64,000 nucleotides of DNA from NCBI GenBank assembly GCA_011947345.1, contig JAAVTG010000038.1, positions 62,001-126,000 on the forward strand, given 5' to 3'. Below are positions 9,069-19,303 of this stretch, in pieces. The translations under genes were made by a program, and so were the position numbers. Under the pieces are notes generated by a model, which was not told the origin of the DNA, made no database searches, and saw only the letters and a program-made list of their open reading frames with translations. This DNA is from Phytophthora quininea (taxonomy: Eukaryota; Oomycota; Peronosporomycetes; Peronosporales; Peronosporaceae). Position 1 is the first letter of the stretch. The number at the start of each line of letters is the position of its first letter.

Positions 9069-10041
9069 TCAAATTCAATCAACATTCAACAGATCAGATT
9101 TCAGAATAGCAAATGCCCCCAACCAGGAAACAAGTTAAGCATCTGAATCAACTCAACTCGAAGGACTGAGAGATTGGTGACGGCTCAAGTGATCGACGCT
9201 GTACTGGGCCAAACTCCTGCGGTCGACACTGGTTACGGGGCGATAGGAGCGTCCTCTTCGACACACATCCACTCGATTGGCTTTGCTTGTGGCAGAAAAT
9301 GGCTGTGTTGAACGGCTAGAGGCGCACATCGATCTGCTGTCTCCGCTGATCCGAGTTGTGGGGGTATCCGATAGCAGACGCGATTCGTGCCAACCCAAAG
9401 TCGGGAGTAGCTTGTAACTGTGCGTTGAAAGGCTAGCAAGCGATGTTCATTAATGGGGACATGATAACACACGCACAGTATTCGATCGCAAGCGAGCGAT
9501 AAAACGCTCTGTTGGCAATCTTGAACGCTGATAAAACTGGCTGCGAGCTGAAATGCCTACTATGGATGTCCGCAGGAAAACTAAAACTTGGGCAACCCCA
9601 AGGTATCGGATGCATATTTGTCGCAATAGAGCTTGCTCTATTGGTTTGGTAGCACTTAGGAAGCTGGTTGGCACTGAAGGACTCGGGCAGGTTGGGCCGT
9701 CGACGTTCGACTTGGCAGTGCGATTGTTGTTGTTGTTGGTAAATTGAGAACTGGTAGTTGTTACTCGGCTACTCTTCTGTCTACGCCTAGTTGAACAACT
9801 ACTCCATATGCATTTTGTGGCTGCTTGAAAGCATTTGGTCGACAACTGCAACAGGTTCTTCGGTCAAACCTTGCCGATACGGTGTCGATACGAGCCTTAG
9901 CACGACCAAAACCACGTGTGATGGCTTCTAACGTGCTATCTGCCGTTGGATAGCCGTTCTCGCGACAGTAGAAAGGAAGTTGTGATCCGTGTTAATTAGA
10001 CTTCTCGAAATGCGAAATGTACATTCACCTAGAATACATGA
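9069..10041. other. Right flank of Ngaro element 1; no gene recognised
   Basis: It begins with the continuation of the older interrupted repeat (9121-9159 equals 15254-15292). The rest has scattered open stretches on the minus strand of unconvincing composition (Ser/Thr/Asn-rich), and I see no family signature. Confidence 0.5.
9121..9159 (+). repeat. Dispersed repeat D3, copy 1
   Basis: 39 bp matching 15254-15292, same orientation. With D2 (1547-1602) it flanks the Ngaro insertion, whereas in copy 2 D2 and D3 are almost contiguous. Confidence 0.8.
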
Positions 10042-11283
10042 TCATACGTTTGTCGTCGAGTAGATCGGTGGAGCTGTGAGAAGCCCCGAGTCATTGAGAA
10101 ACCACGCGTCGTGGCGGACGGTAAAAATCCGAGGATGTGTTACCATGAAGCGGCGAAGACGAGTCGCAGGTGAAAACACCTGCAGACAGCGTTGCAGTTC
10201 GGATTGCGTTGACGGAGAGGAAGATCGTAATAGTGCTCGGAAATGGGCACCAAATACAGCATAGACGCGAAAGCTGGTCTTGGAAGCTTCTGGGGGCTGG
10301 TGGTCCTCGAATTGGTGTTTGTTGCGTGCTGTCCAGAGCACATAGAGAACAATGGTGCGCATGACCATCCAGAGTGTCGAAAAATGTTCAACCAGGTCCT
10401 TTTGACAGATTGCCCAAACCGGTTCTTGGAGAGTGGTGACCATAGTCCAGGTCACCGGTCCGTCTAGGATCCCCTCCCAGTCCTGTGCGATCATCCTCCA
10501 CAATGAAGATGCTCGTATGCAGGCAAAGAAAAGGTGTCGATCCGTTTCAATGTCACTACAGCCGGGATATGCACAGGTCAGGTCTGACGAGCTGAGAGTG
10601 CGTAGGAAATGAAAACGTGACCGTGTCGGGAGCAATTTCCAGCTGAGTCGAAAGTGCAGATCTGAGTAGACCGGCAGGACAACACGCCGGAGCATCTTCA
10701 GAGCTGCGACGGTCTCAGCTAAATCTGCTTGGCTGAAATCGTCGATTTTCCTTGGCGACACGACTTGGAGTGCACTTCGTTGTACACAGTGTTGGGGAAA
10801 ATAAGCAGCTTTATTGATCGTCATTGAGTGACCAGGATGTGCCACGCCGAGAGAGCGGCGTGAGCCCCTGGGTGTGGTGTGGTGGGTTAGTGAACTGAGC
10901 GTGGCAAAATTGCAAGTGACTCCCAGTTGAGGATTCACAGGGCTCTTGGCGAGGCGATAGGTGACACGAAAGACGCCGTTCTTGCACCTTCAGATAAGAT
11001 CAGCCAGGTGGAGAACTTTGTGGCTCTGTTCGCGACAGCTACGTCGCAGATCTCTCACCTTCGGACAGGATCAGCCAGGTGGAGGGTTTTGTGGTCGAGC
11101 TCGAGGTGAGCTCCATCGGATTTAGATCGGCCAGAAACTTCACCTGCTCGGTTTGTAAACTTCAAGCCATGCCGGCCAGAGGAAAACCGCTCTTCCACTC
11201 ATGCACAAAAGCCAGCACTTGGTAGAAAAGTGGATGGTCACGTACAGGCATTTGAGACGGACCCAGTAACGTTTTCATAGCGT
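10042..11283 (-). pseudogene. Non-LTR retrotransposon (LINE) 3' remnant with zf-RVT domain
   Basis: The minus strand is open for 298 codons from 10938 to 10042. It shows the zinc-binding region that follows reverse transcriptase in plant- and oomycete-type LINEs: LSWKLLPTRSRFHFLRTL, then C-x4-C and H-x4-C spacing in DLTCAYPGCSDIETDRHLFFAC, then SSLWRMI and VLYVLWTARNKHQF. Upstream (11110-11283) further LINE-like text (HPLFYQVLAFVHEWKSGFPL) is separated by stops, so the copy is broken. The RT catalytic domain is not present. A 37-bp sequence repeated 71 bp apart (10987 and 11058) lies in between. Confidence 0.75.
10987..11095 (+). repeat. Imperfect tandem duplication, period 71 bp
   Basis: CCTTCAGATAAGATCAGCCAG at 10987 recurs as a close variant at 11058, continuing through GGTGGAG and TTTGTGG. 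It lies in the decayed LINE and disrupts its frame. Confidence 0.7.
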
Positions 11284-11287
11284 CCTT

Positions 11288-11854
11288 TTAGAGATGAGGG
11301 AATAGCTCCACCTTCGTACTCCTCCGTACCCCGACTAGCGGTAGGGGCAGTGCTGGTGTACAAGGGCCGTGAAGAGGGCCCGACGGGCCAGTCACCACAG
11401 TGTAGATCCGATGTAGATCATAGTACAGATTGTTTAGATGGCGCATCCGGTATCGGATAGGCCATTCAGGCACTGCCAACAGGAACCGAGCCATAAATGT
11501 AGGGGCTTCAGGCCACCCTCCACTCATGAAGTCCAGTAAACACCTACATCCGGTCGCTTCAGCGAACTGCGTCCGAAATTGACGTGTCGCTCCAGTTTTT
11601 CCTAGAAGCGTGAGCGAGGAGTTCGTGTCATGTCCAACAACCAGCAGAGGGTGAGTAGAGTGCCACACGTACGCTCGCAGTAGTGAGTGCTGAAAATGAA
11701 CCGGATCGACAGAGGTTTCACCCGGCATCCATGAAATGGACGACCACACTTTCCACGTAGACCGCCACCACAATTCTCGCGACAGTATTAGTACAGTAGT
11801 TGGGATAAGAATGGAGGGTTGTATTACGCGATGGCTATTGGGATACCTAATCAA
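11288..11854 (-). other. Open reading frame of 188 codons, possibly a LINE endonuclease remnant
   Basis: Minus strand. HPLLVVGHDTNSSL resembles the central motif of APE-type LINE endonucleases (normally G-D-F-N), and LLDFMSGGWPEAPTF could be the following block, but neither is strong. It lies head-on to the bZIP gene, whose start is 62 bp to the right. It may be part of the same LINE as 10042-11283. Confidence 0.3.
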
Positions 11855-11916
11855 TTGCCATGCATTTTCTGTCTGTCCCGCACAGCATTTGACACACTAG
11901 ACAGTTCGACGGTACC

Positions 11917-13256
11917 ATGAACGATCCCGACACCTTTCTCGACATTGAGTTCGACGTGAATATGCTCTCCGAGTTCCTGTTCACAGACCACCAAGATACC
12001 AACGGCCTGAGCAGCAGTGACGATGACAGAGCTAGTGGCTCCAACTCACAAGGTGGTGTTTCAACACTAGGACGAGCTGCAGGCGATCGGGCGGCTGACC
12101 GAAAAGCCAAACGCAAAGCGCAAGTCGCCGTGAGTTCGCGCCTGCTCCGTCATCGCAAGAAGCAGGAGATGTCGGATCTACGACAAGAAGTCGCCGAGCT
12201 CACGGTGCAGTTGAATTCGCTACGGTCGAAGCTAAACCTTCCCCACCCGAACGGAGCCGAGGTCGCGGCCGAAGAGCTCGCTCTCTCGCAGTTTTTCAAG
12301 CGACGACAAGCCGAGAAAATGAACGAGCAGCTCCGCCGAGCGCTGGCAGTTCAGCGCCGCTTTGTCAAGTCGCTGCAGAACGTCGTGCTAAACTCACCGA
12401 GCGCGAACGTGGGCCTCAACATGGGCCACCTGCTTCACACATTCACGCATTTAGGCTCAGCTACAGGATTACGACGGAGAGACTTTCGGGCGCGATGCAC
12501 CGACTCGAAGGCCGACGTTGCCATCCAGATTTTGCTGCAAGAGACGAGCGGTATGGATTTCACCGGGTCGCCATCCATTTCGACGTGCAGCATCCACCCT
12601 CCACTTCACGCCAGCACATTGCGACGACTGTTGCTGCCTGTTCCTTTGACACGATGGATCTCAAGAGCGTCTTCCAGTCTGCGTGCGGGAGCATCCTGAG
12701 CTGTGGCACGGAATGGCCTCAGTACACAACCGTCTCGCGGTATGGGAAAATCATCGACAAGCCCCAGGGGAACATTCACTACGGCGTTGTGGACACGTCC
12801 TACGAAAGCTGCACGGAGGCCGAAGCGCAAGTCGTGTCGGTTGAATCGCGGTCCGTCATTTTCTATCGCATGGGGATGACCATGGGATTCTCGTCTGGGA
12901 CTTTGTGGATAAGGACGACGTGTATCCCGTCAAAGCCCAAACAACGATGAAGAGGGACCTTGTCGGAGCGTACGTTGTCATTGCTTTCATTGGGTTGTTT
13001 GAAAAAAAAAGGAATCTCTGATGGCATGTTGTGGATACATAGCGCAATGGTTCGTCGTGAGGTGTGTTCCGATGGCGTAGAGCGTGTGGTCTACCGCTCA
13101 ATCTGCACGAAGATTCACTCCTTCTCGGCGTCCACTCCAACGTCGCAAGTAAACGACTACCTGCAGAAGACGAACGAAGCTGCTAATATGTGCGGCTTCC
13201 TCATCTACAACAACATTCGAGAGCGTGAGCGAGCGCGACAGACAGCTCTAGAGTGA
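11917..13256 (+). pseudogene. bZIP transcription factor with START-like C-terminal region (M96-type oomycete family), frame broken
   Basis: Likely nuclear regulator. From the ATG at 11917 the frame encodes an acidic N-terminus, a basic region (residues about 61-82, rich in Arg/Lys) and a leucine zipper with Leu at 88, 95, 102, followed by a helical region typical of the expanded oomycete bZIP-like/M96 proteins. Around 12440-12495 the protein-like text moves to another frame (GFHRVAIHFDVQHP, RSVIFYRMG), then near 12870 to a third (GILVWDFVDKDDVYPV), and finally to the frame ending at 13256 (YNNIRERERARQTALE). A donor-like GTGAGT at 13251 and a CAG run near 13315 could instead form a last intron, moving the stop to 13372. 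Three shifts argue for a pseudogene or sequence errors. Confidence 0.65.
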
Positions 13257-13361
13257 GTAAAAGACCGTGTTGATCCGCTTCGCTTATTGTCCACTGCTGT
13301 CTGGAATGTTGCAGCAGCAGCAGCACCTGCCCACCGCCCTGCAGCAGTTCGGGGGACCACA

Positions 13362-14527
13362 TCAAGCGATGAACGCCTCGTACGGCGTCGGCTTCCAGTC
13401 CGGGTAGAACTTGGCCCTGGCTGCCGCCACCTCCGCCTCCGTGCCCGTCACGGCGCGGCCGTCCGTGGCCAGCGTACTCAGGAAGGACCCAAAGTCCGTA
13501 GCGTAACGCTTCTTGTTCTCTTCGTAGTCGATGAAGTTGAGCTCCATCTTCTTGCCCAGCTTTGCCTCGGCCAGCGCGGCGATCTGCAGAGGTGTTTGGC
13601 GGTCGCCCTCGAACGGGACCTTGGCCCAGTGCAGGTCGCTCTTCGACGCCGTCGACACTACGTGCGCCACCAACTCGCCCACTTCACGCGCCGCCGTCAA
13701 ACTGAAGGCCGTCTTGCCGTCTCCCAGCACATCCATCTTGCCTTCCGAGTACTTGTGGCCGAACGCTCTGCAGTGAGAAGCACCCAACGCCAGTGCATTA
13801 GTTAGTGAGTCCTCCGCGGGGCGACCACGCACTGCCGTACGTACATGGGCGTAAATTCGTAGAAGATGCCGGCGTAAAAGATCACAAAGGGCAGGTCGAG
13901 CTTCTTCAGGAGGTTCTGCACCACGCCCTTGGGGGTGTTGGGGCCATCCGTCCTGGGCACTCCGTACTGCGTGGCGACAGCGTGCGTCGACAAAGCCACC
14001 ATGCCGAAAACAAAAACGTCAGGAGAGCGCGTTACAGCACACAATACTGCTCCACGCACCTCGGACGGAGCGAAAAGCTCCACGCCGGCCTCCTTCGCGG
14101 CGTAGACCACCTCCACCTGCATGTCCATCGCCATCGGACTGACGGCGCTCACGCTGCATGCAACGAAGACCGTATCAGCACCAAACTCGAACCACGCCAA
14201 CACGGACTAGACCCACAGACTAGACAGTCACGTACACTGCCTCGACACCGGTGAGTGCCTTCTTCAGCGACTCACGGTCTTCGTAATCGACTTTGGCGAG
14301 CGTGGCGCCACTCTTCTTGAACTCTTGCAGCGACACCTGCAGCACCATCAAAGGTTAGTCATCCACTAGCTCCAGCTACTGCACAGGCAGCCCAACCTCG
14401 TCGCTACCTTTGTGTCGTCACGCGTCAGAATGGTGACGGCCAGGTTCTTCTTGAGCAGCTCGCGGGCTACGACCCCGCCGACGTTCCCGCCACCGACGAT
14501 CGCAAAGCGCTTGAATGTGTTCGCCAT
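13362..14527 (-). CDS. NmrA-like NAD(P)-binding protein (isoflavone-reductase-like), five exons
   Basis: Predicted cytosolic Rossmann-fold dehydrogenase or redox sensor of the NmrA/isoflavone reductase family. Exons on the minus strand: 14527-14408, 14336-14236, 14153-14060, 13966-13845, 13767-13362. They join in frame to 280 aa, and the four introns are 71, 82, 93 and 77 bp with GT/AG ends. Exon 1 carries the dinucleotide-binding motif FAIVGGGNVGGVVARELL. Later motifs are ELFAPSE followed by YG at the exon 3/4 junction, LDLPFVIFYAGIF, and DVLGDGKTAFSL. The length is close to the usual 280-320 aa. The stop overlaps the possible last exon of the convergent bZIP gene by about 10 bp. The substrate cannot be told from sequence. 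Confidence 0.85.
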
Positions 14528-14752
14528 GGCGTGGAGCGACGAAAACCTTTCTGGTGGAGCACTTGCTGCTTCCAGGGATGTTTCAATTATGAGGAGCAGT
14601 GGTCTGGAAGCGCTTGATCGGCGAGCAACCGCAAGTGTCAGCGTCAGCCCTGGAGTGTACTGGCGTGTAGACTCCGCACACCAGGTAGCAGTTGCCCACG
14701 TAATCGCGCGGAAAATTGTCGTCGACTCAAGCATCCACCATGTCGAAACGTA

Positions 14753-14880
14753 AGATCACGAGGCGTGGTGAGTGCCGCGCAATCGCAGGACAACATCTGC
14801 AAGAAGGACACGTACTACACGTACTACATATTATATGTAGACGAAGTGTTCGTCGGATTGCTCGGCTTTGTGCTGTCGCG
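14753..14880 (+). repeat. Dispersed repeat R, copy 2
   Basis: Inverted relative to 1022-1140, with an additional tandem 9-bp CGTACTACA. Confidence 0.7.
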
Positions 14881-15175
14881 TGCTTGGTACTTCGCGCGCA
14901 AGCATGTACCTCAATAGATCACGCTGTTTGGCTGTTGACATGCGAGGACACCGTAAACTTTAGAATAATCTCCTCAGGTGCAAAAAGTTGTCGGGAAGCC
15001 TAATCGGTGAAATGTGTTCAACTTTTCAATTGCGAGAGGGCCAGTACTTGCCGTGGCGGATGCATACAACTGCGGTAAATCCTTTTACTGTTCCTTCTAC
15101 TGTGCGACTTCGGTTCATGAGTTCCATGTCCTACCCTCTACGTGAATATGGCTTCAAGACAGTCTTGGTCGGGCA

Positions 15176-15292
15176 TCCTGGTGGTCCAGTGGGTTATGTA
15201 TACAACTCACGAAGTTCATCCCTCCGGTTGGAAACACCCCCAACCATAAGAACAACCAGGAAACAAGTTAAGCATCTGAATCAACTCAACTC
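15176..15292 (+). repeat. Dispersed repeats D2 and D3, copy 2 (nearly contiguous)
   Basis: D2 (15176-15231) and D3 (15254-15292) lie 22 bp apart here but are separated by the Ngaro element in copy 1. This is the closest thing in the window to an unoccupied version of that site. Confidence 0.7.
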
Positions 15293-15755
15293 ATTTCGAC
15301 GGCGCCCGAGTGGTGATATTTTCTTTCTTCCATTTCTCAATCTTGACTCCCCTAATGCTAACATTTTTTCGACCCCTGCCCAAGGACTTGAGACGACAAA
15401 CGCTTGGTGGCTGCGCTTCCTATTTTCAGGGAAGATTTTTATCGGGTCACCGAGGGGTCTGGTCTCGGATCGGATCACACACTAGAAACGGCAATAAACT
15501 GAGCAGAACGCCGCGATTTCGGCCGTGCGAGTGCATCATCTGAAGCAAAATGCACCACACCTTGCAAGGGACGACGGAATTGCCGCATCGGATTCAGATC
15601 CAGGGCATGGTGAACTCCAAAACCGCTCCAACCTCATATTTTGGCTCATACGTATCTTAGGACACGTTTGGTTCTCTATCCAGCATATTCTTCAAAGGAC
15701 ATTCATCGGGATGCAAGTTTTATGCCTGTAATGGAAGCAGGCAGAATAAACTAAA

Positions 15756-16110
15756 ATGGTGCACGTCATGGACGTCGGCCAATCCTTTAAAATTCTATCC
15801 TGGAATGTGCGCGGGGTCAAAGATGGTGGAAACCTACTGATCTCAGCGCACCTCAAACGCTTTTATTTTGCGTGTATTCAAGAGACTCGGTTCAAAGACC
15901 GACAACAAGTGCAGAAATATGAGTATCTGACCCGACAATTCTTTGGCGGTCGAGTATTTATCACTGACAAAAATGGAGAATGCCAACATCAAGCATATAG
16001 CAGAAGTGGTGGAGTGGCAACAATTATTCACGGATCGTGCCCGGCGGCTGGTACAGCAGAGGTGATATCTGGAGCTACAATCCCGAACCGATACCTAAAT
16101 GACGTGTTAA
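15756..16110 (+). pseudogene. LINE endonuclease 5' fragment
   Basis: Reads FKILSWNVRGVKDGGN and FACIQETRFKD, the first two conserved blocks (N and E metal-binding residues) of APE-type endonucleases, then SRSGGVATII. The continuation of the domain is not downstream but on the opposite strand (16398-16075), so the copy is rearranged and dead. Confidence 0.75.
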
Positions 16111-16398
16111 AATTTCCACACATGTGTTTTCTTCGAAGTCTACTGGGAGTGCTTCAAACAGTCCACGGAGTTCTGTGACTGCTTTCGGTGCATAAACATT
16201 ATGAATGTAACACCACTTACCTCCCCAACGAAGTCGAATGTACAAAAGGACTAGCGACGACATCGCGAGAAATGGACGGAATCGGAGTCCCTGATGTAGC
16301 AACAGTAATTCGCCGTCAGCACCTACAGCAGTTGCAGCATTTTGTGGTGACCACCAGTTCCAACTCAGACAGCGATGATAATGTGTGTTATCGACCAT
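16075..16398 (-). pseudogene. LINE endonuclease middle fragment, inverted
   Basis: The minus strand reads LLYIRLRWGGKWCYIHNVYAPKA, the third endonuclease block that normally follows the fragment at 15756-16110, then ELRGLFEALP. Its head-to-tail inversion against the neighbour is typical of twin-priming during LINE insertion. Confidence 0.65.
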
Positions 16399-16644
16399 TG
16401 ATGCATATAATCCAACTACGCTATGGGGAATTTGCTAGGCCACGATCCAGTGACTTTCTGTTTTAAGATCCACCTCGACCATCAGGGTGGAGAGCAACAA
16501 TGATGCCACTGTGGTGGCGTCGAACTCTGCGCGATTGGGACAGAATAAATTGGCCACAGCGATCGTCGCTACAAGTCAGTAGACTCAAAAAGTGCGATAT
16601 GGTAGAATAAGTCATCCGAATTCCATCTGTGGCACTCCAGAGAG
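16399..16644. other. Short intergenic, nothing recognised
   Basis: About 245 bp between the LINE fragment and the piggyBac end; no gene or repeat seen. Confidence 0.4.
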
Positions 16645-17844
16645 TTAACCCCTTGGTTACCAGGAAAATGGAGTAAACACGACGAATTGAATGTCGTATC
16701 TTACGACTTAACAGTTTACTAGAAATCTGTATTGGTGCATGATACGACGCCCGGATGGGCGTATAGATTCTCGAGAGTTTTTCTGTGAATGTCGTATAAG
16801 TGATTGCATTCGCTCAACAGAGCTGTCGTCAATGTCATAACTGCAGACAAAGCGGCCCAAAAGACCGGAAAGAAAAGACTGTACTGCTGCAAAAAGAGGG
16901 CATCAGTTCGGAAAATGAAGCGCAGAACGTACATCAGTCAAGTAAACGTGCATTGCGATCCTACGAATGTGCACACTCATCAAGTGCTCACTGTCTATCA
17001 TAGCCACACCTACACATCAGCGACGTCGCTGTCGTCAGCGTCCCCGTCGCTAGAGCTGCCGGCAGCAATCCTCAGTTCGCGACTCGTCTTCTTCCGCTTA
17101 CCAGCGCGCTGCCCAGGCCGACGAAGCACAACTCGCTTCCCCAAGGTGTGTGGAATGCTTTCCCCCGCGTCGAAGTCGTCGTGCCAGATGTCGAAGCACG
17201 GCTTGTTTATGCCTTTGTACTGACGCCAGATCTTGTTGCAGAGCCACAGCTTCGCGTCGTCCAGCGAGCAGCGCTCGCAGAAGAAGGTGGTGGCAAATGA
17301 CTTCTTGTTGTCCGTGCGCACACCTTGCACGAGCGCTGCCGACGCTTCTGCGCGCCGCTGACCGTGACCCAGTCATCGCTCTGCTCCAGCTGGTGCGTGA
17401 CTCGAACGGGAGCGCGCATCCGCTTCTGCTTGCCCGGTGGCGGAGTGGCGACGACCCCAGCAAAGTCTTCGGCCTTGACCTGGGGCAGCTGATTCTGCAG
17501 GACACAAACCACTCGCCGCGCTTCATCGCCGGCTTCCCGGCCATCGCAGCAGCTTCCTTGTTGGAGATGAAGGCGTTGACAAGCGCCAGATCCCCGTCAA
17601 TTGAGCGCTGGTACACTTTTGTCCGGTTGGCGTTAACCTTCAACCCGTTTAAGTTGTCGTCCCGAACAACGCGATAGTCCGTGTTGAAGTAATATCGCTG
17701 GATGTTGGCGATAGCAGTTCGGGACTTCCTGCGATGGGTGGAATAGTGGTTGTCATCACCGCACAGACAAACAGCCGCCAGCAATGTTTCCGAGTCCACA
17801 GGTCCAGCTGCGTAATGCCTTATTGGCTCTGAGCCGATGTCCAT
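16645..17844 (-). mobile_element. piggyBac-like element, 3' part only
   Basis: The left end is TTAA (16645-16648) followed by CCCCTTGGTTACCA, matching the end of the piggyBac element at 35904 (TTAACCCCTTGGTTCCCA). The internal palindrome GTCGTATCTTACGAC (16693-16707) is shared too. On the minus strand, 17844-17010 shows the end of a transposase: GDLALVNAFISNKEA, RGEWF, then in another frame a Cys-rich tail (CKVCARTTR region, ATTFFCERCSLDDAKLWLCNKI, CFDIWHDDFDAG). At least two frame changes are present and the catalytic DDE part is missing; the element is cut where MULE sequence begins (about 17850). Confidence 0.7.
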
Positions 17845-17850
17845 GACGCA

Positions 17851-19086
17851 TTAGACGAGTACTTTTGGCAACGACAACGCTAGGACATGTCCAGTTGAAG
17901 CTCGAAGGTGTGTTATCGCAGTCATTTTCAGAGCACGATGGTGGAACTCAATTGGGTTCTGGTTTGGGACGACACCAGGCATACCACTTGCCGTATATTT
18001 CCACAGTTCCCAGTCATGGGAAAGGTATTCATCGAGTAGCCATTGGGCATACTCCGTCTCACCCAGGTACTTGATATCAGGCCACACCTCACGGAAAGCG
18101 TTAGCGATTGCAGTTGAGCGATCCAATGACCCATATTTTAGGTCGAGGCTTCCTCCAAAAACTCTTCGCATCGTTGCTTCGTGACTGAGGATAGCTTCGC
18201 GTATGTGTGGGAAGTCTCCGAGCGAACAAACATGAACATCATCGGATAAAACTTCTGCTGAAACGTCAGAGTTGATGTATACCGGAGGCCGAAAGTCCCG
18301 AATGACACAAGAGTCCAACCTCCGCAGTGAAGTTTGTACGTTCCGTTCGTCACGCCCAAAATACTGTGGTACTGGCCGATAATAGTCCCGGACACAGTTC
18401 AAAATAACCTCCTCGACGTGAAGTTTATTCCGATTGATTAGTCGCCATTGTCCAGTTCGTCTGTGAAACAATCCAATACCAATAATTCGTTCTGATAGCT
18501 GAAAGGTTGTCGAGTAATATGCACTGAATCGTGACCAGGACTGTATCGCATGTGCTCGAAAAGTTTTAGCGATGTCGCACACATTCTGTAACGGGGTTGC
18601 ACGAAAGTCATAACCGTGTGTAGACTTTCAGGCTATGTAGCCATAGTGTAGCCATTTGGCTCTCCACCACTCATTTGCATATCTCTTAGATTAACTATGC
18701 CACATAGTTTAGTCTATACATTTACAGCAAAGGCCAGATAACAATTCAATTCAGTTCTTTTTTGCAGTTAATTACTGTTGTCCTTGTTTTAAGGGACACT
18801 GACTCTGCGAGTCCTAGTTACGGGACTGTACTTGGTTCTTGTATAGAACCGAAGGCGGGACGCCTAAAGAGACAGACTCGGGGAGTCCTACGTCTTCCTC
18901 TGTGCACGTGCACTGCTACGCAGCCCCGCTGCACATTCGTGGAGCTGCCCATTCCATAACGTCCGCGAACGTCATGATCGAGAAATCACCATGGTTACGT
19001 AGCTTCTGAGCGCGATTCTTGAGCTGACCCACACTTGGCAACAACGCCAATAGTTCTTCTGACCCTCTGTACCGCATACACAGTGT
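17851..19086 (-). pseudogene. MULE-type transposase remnant, downstream half
   Basis: Two pieces. 19086-18916 reads LCMRYRGSEELLALLPSV and FSIMTFADVMEWAAP and continues in frame from the piece on the far side of Ngaro element 2 (25084 onward). 18582-17851 is open for 243 codons and ends with YLSHDWELWKYTASGMPG and NPIEFHHRALKMTAI, resembling the W-x-W-Y / N-x-x-E-x-x-N block after the MULE DDE domain. The intervening 18583-18915 has stops and no recognised text, and the central catalytic domain is not evident. The family call rests on the order of blocks and is moderate. Confidence 0.5.
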
Positions 19087-19246
19087 TCGGCTTCCACGGA
19101 CAAGATGTCGACGACGTTGCAGCCAAACGTGGAAGGCTACTTTTCGGATCACGTGAAGGTTTCCTGAATTTTAGGCTAAGTATAGTCAGTAGGAGGGAGG
19201 CTGAGCGATCAGTCGATCTCAGTTTCTCTTTTCTCTGCTTCTCAAC
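19087..19246 (+). repeat. A1 of Ngaro-like element 2
   Basis: Matches 24851-25011 from TTCGGCTTCCACGG to CTGCTTCTCAAC. It may begin at 19084 if the TGT shared with the flank is counted. Confidence 0.9.
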
Positions 19247-19303
19247 AACCTCAAGCCTCCCGACCGATCGAACGGGCTTTCGGACGCTTTCAGCAGACGA
19301 CGT

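Larger units (their letters stand above)
14528..15755. other. Intergenic, repeat-rich; no convincing gene
   Basis: Upstream of the NmrA-like gene, then a cluster of repeats shared with 0.86-1.6 kb and 9.1 kb (R, D2, D3). From 15300 to 15755 I see AT-richer sequence with no gene; it leads into a LINE start. Confidence 0.5.

Noticed and set aside
18762..18959. Possible solo LTR or small gene between MULE pieces
   Set aside because: No matching second copy in the window and no TG...CA ends or protein family seen.
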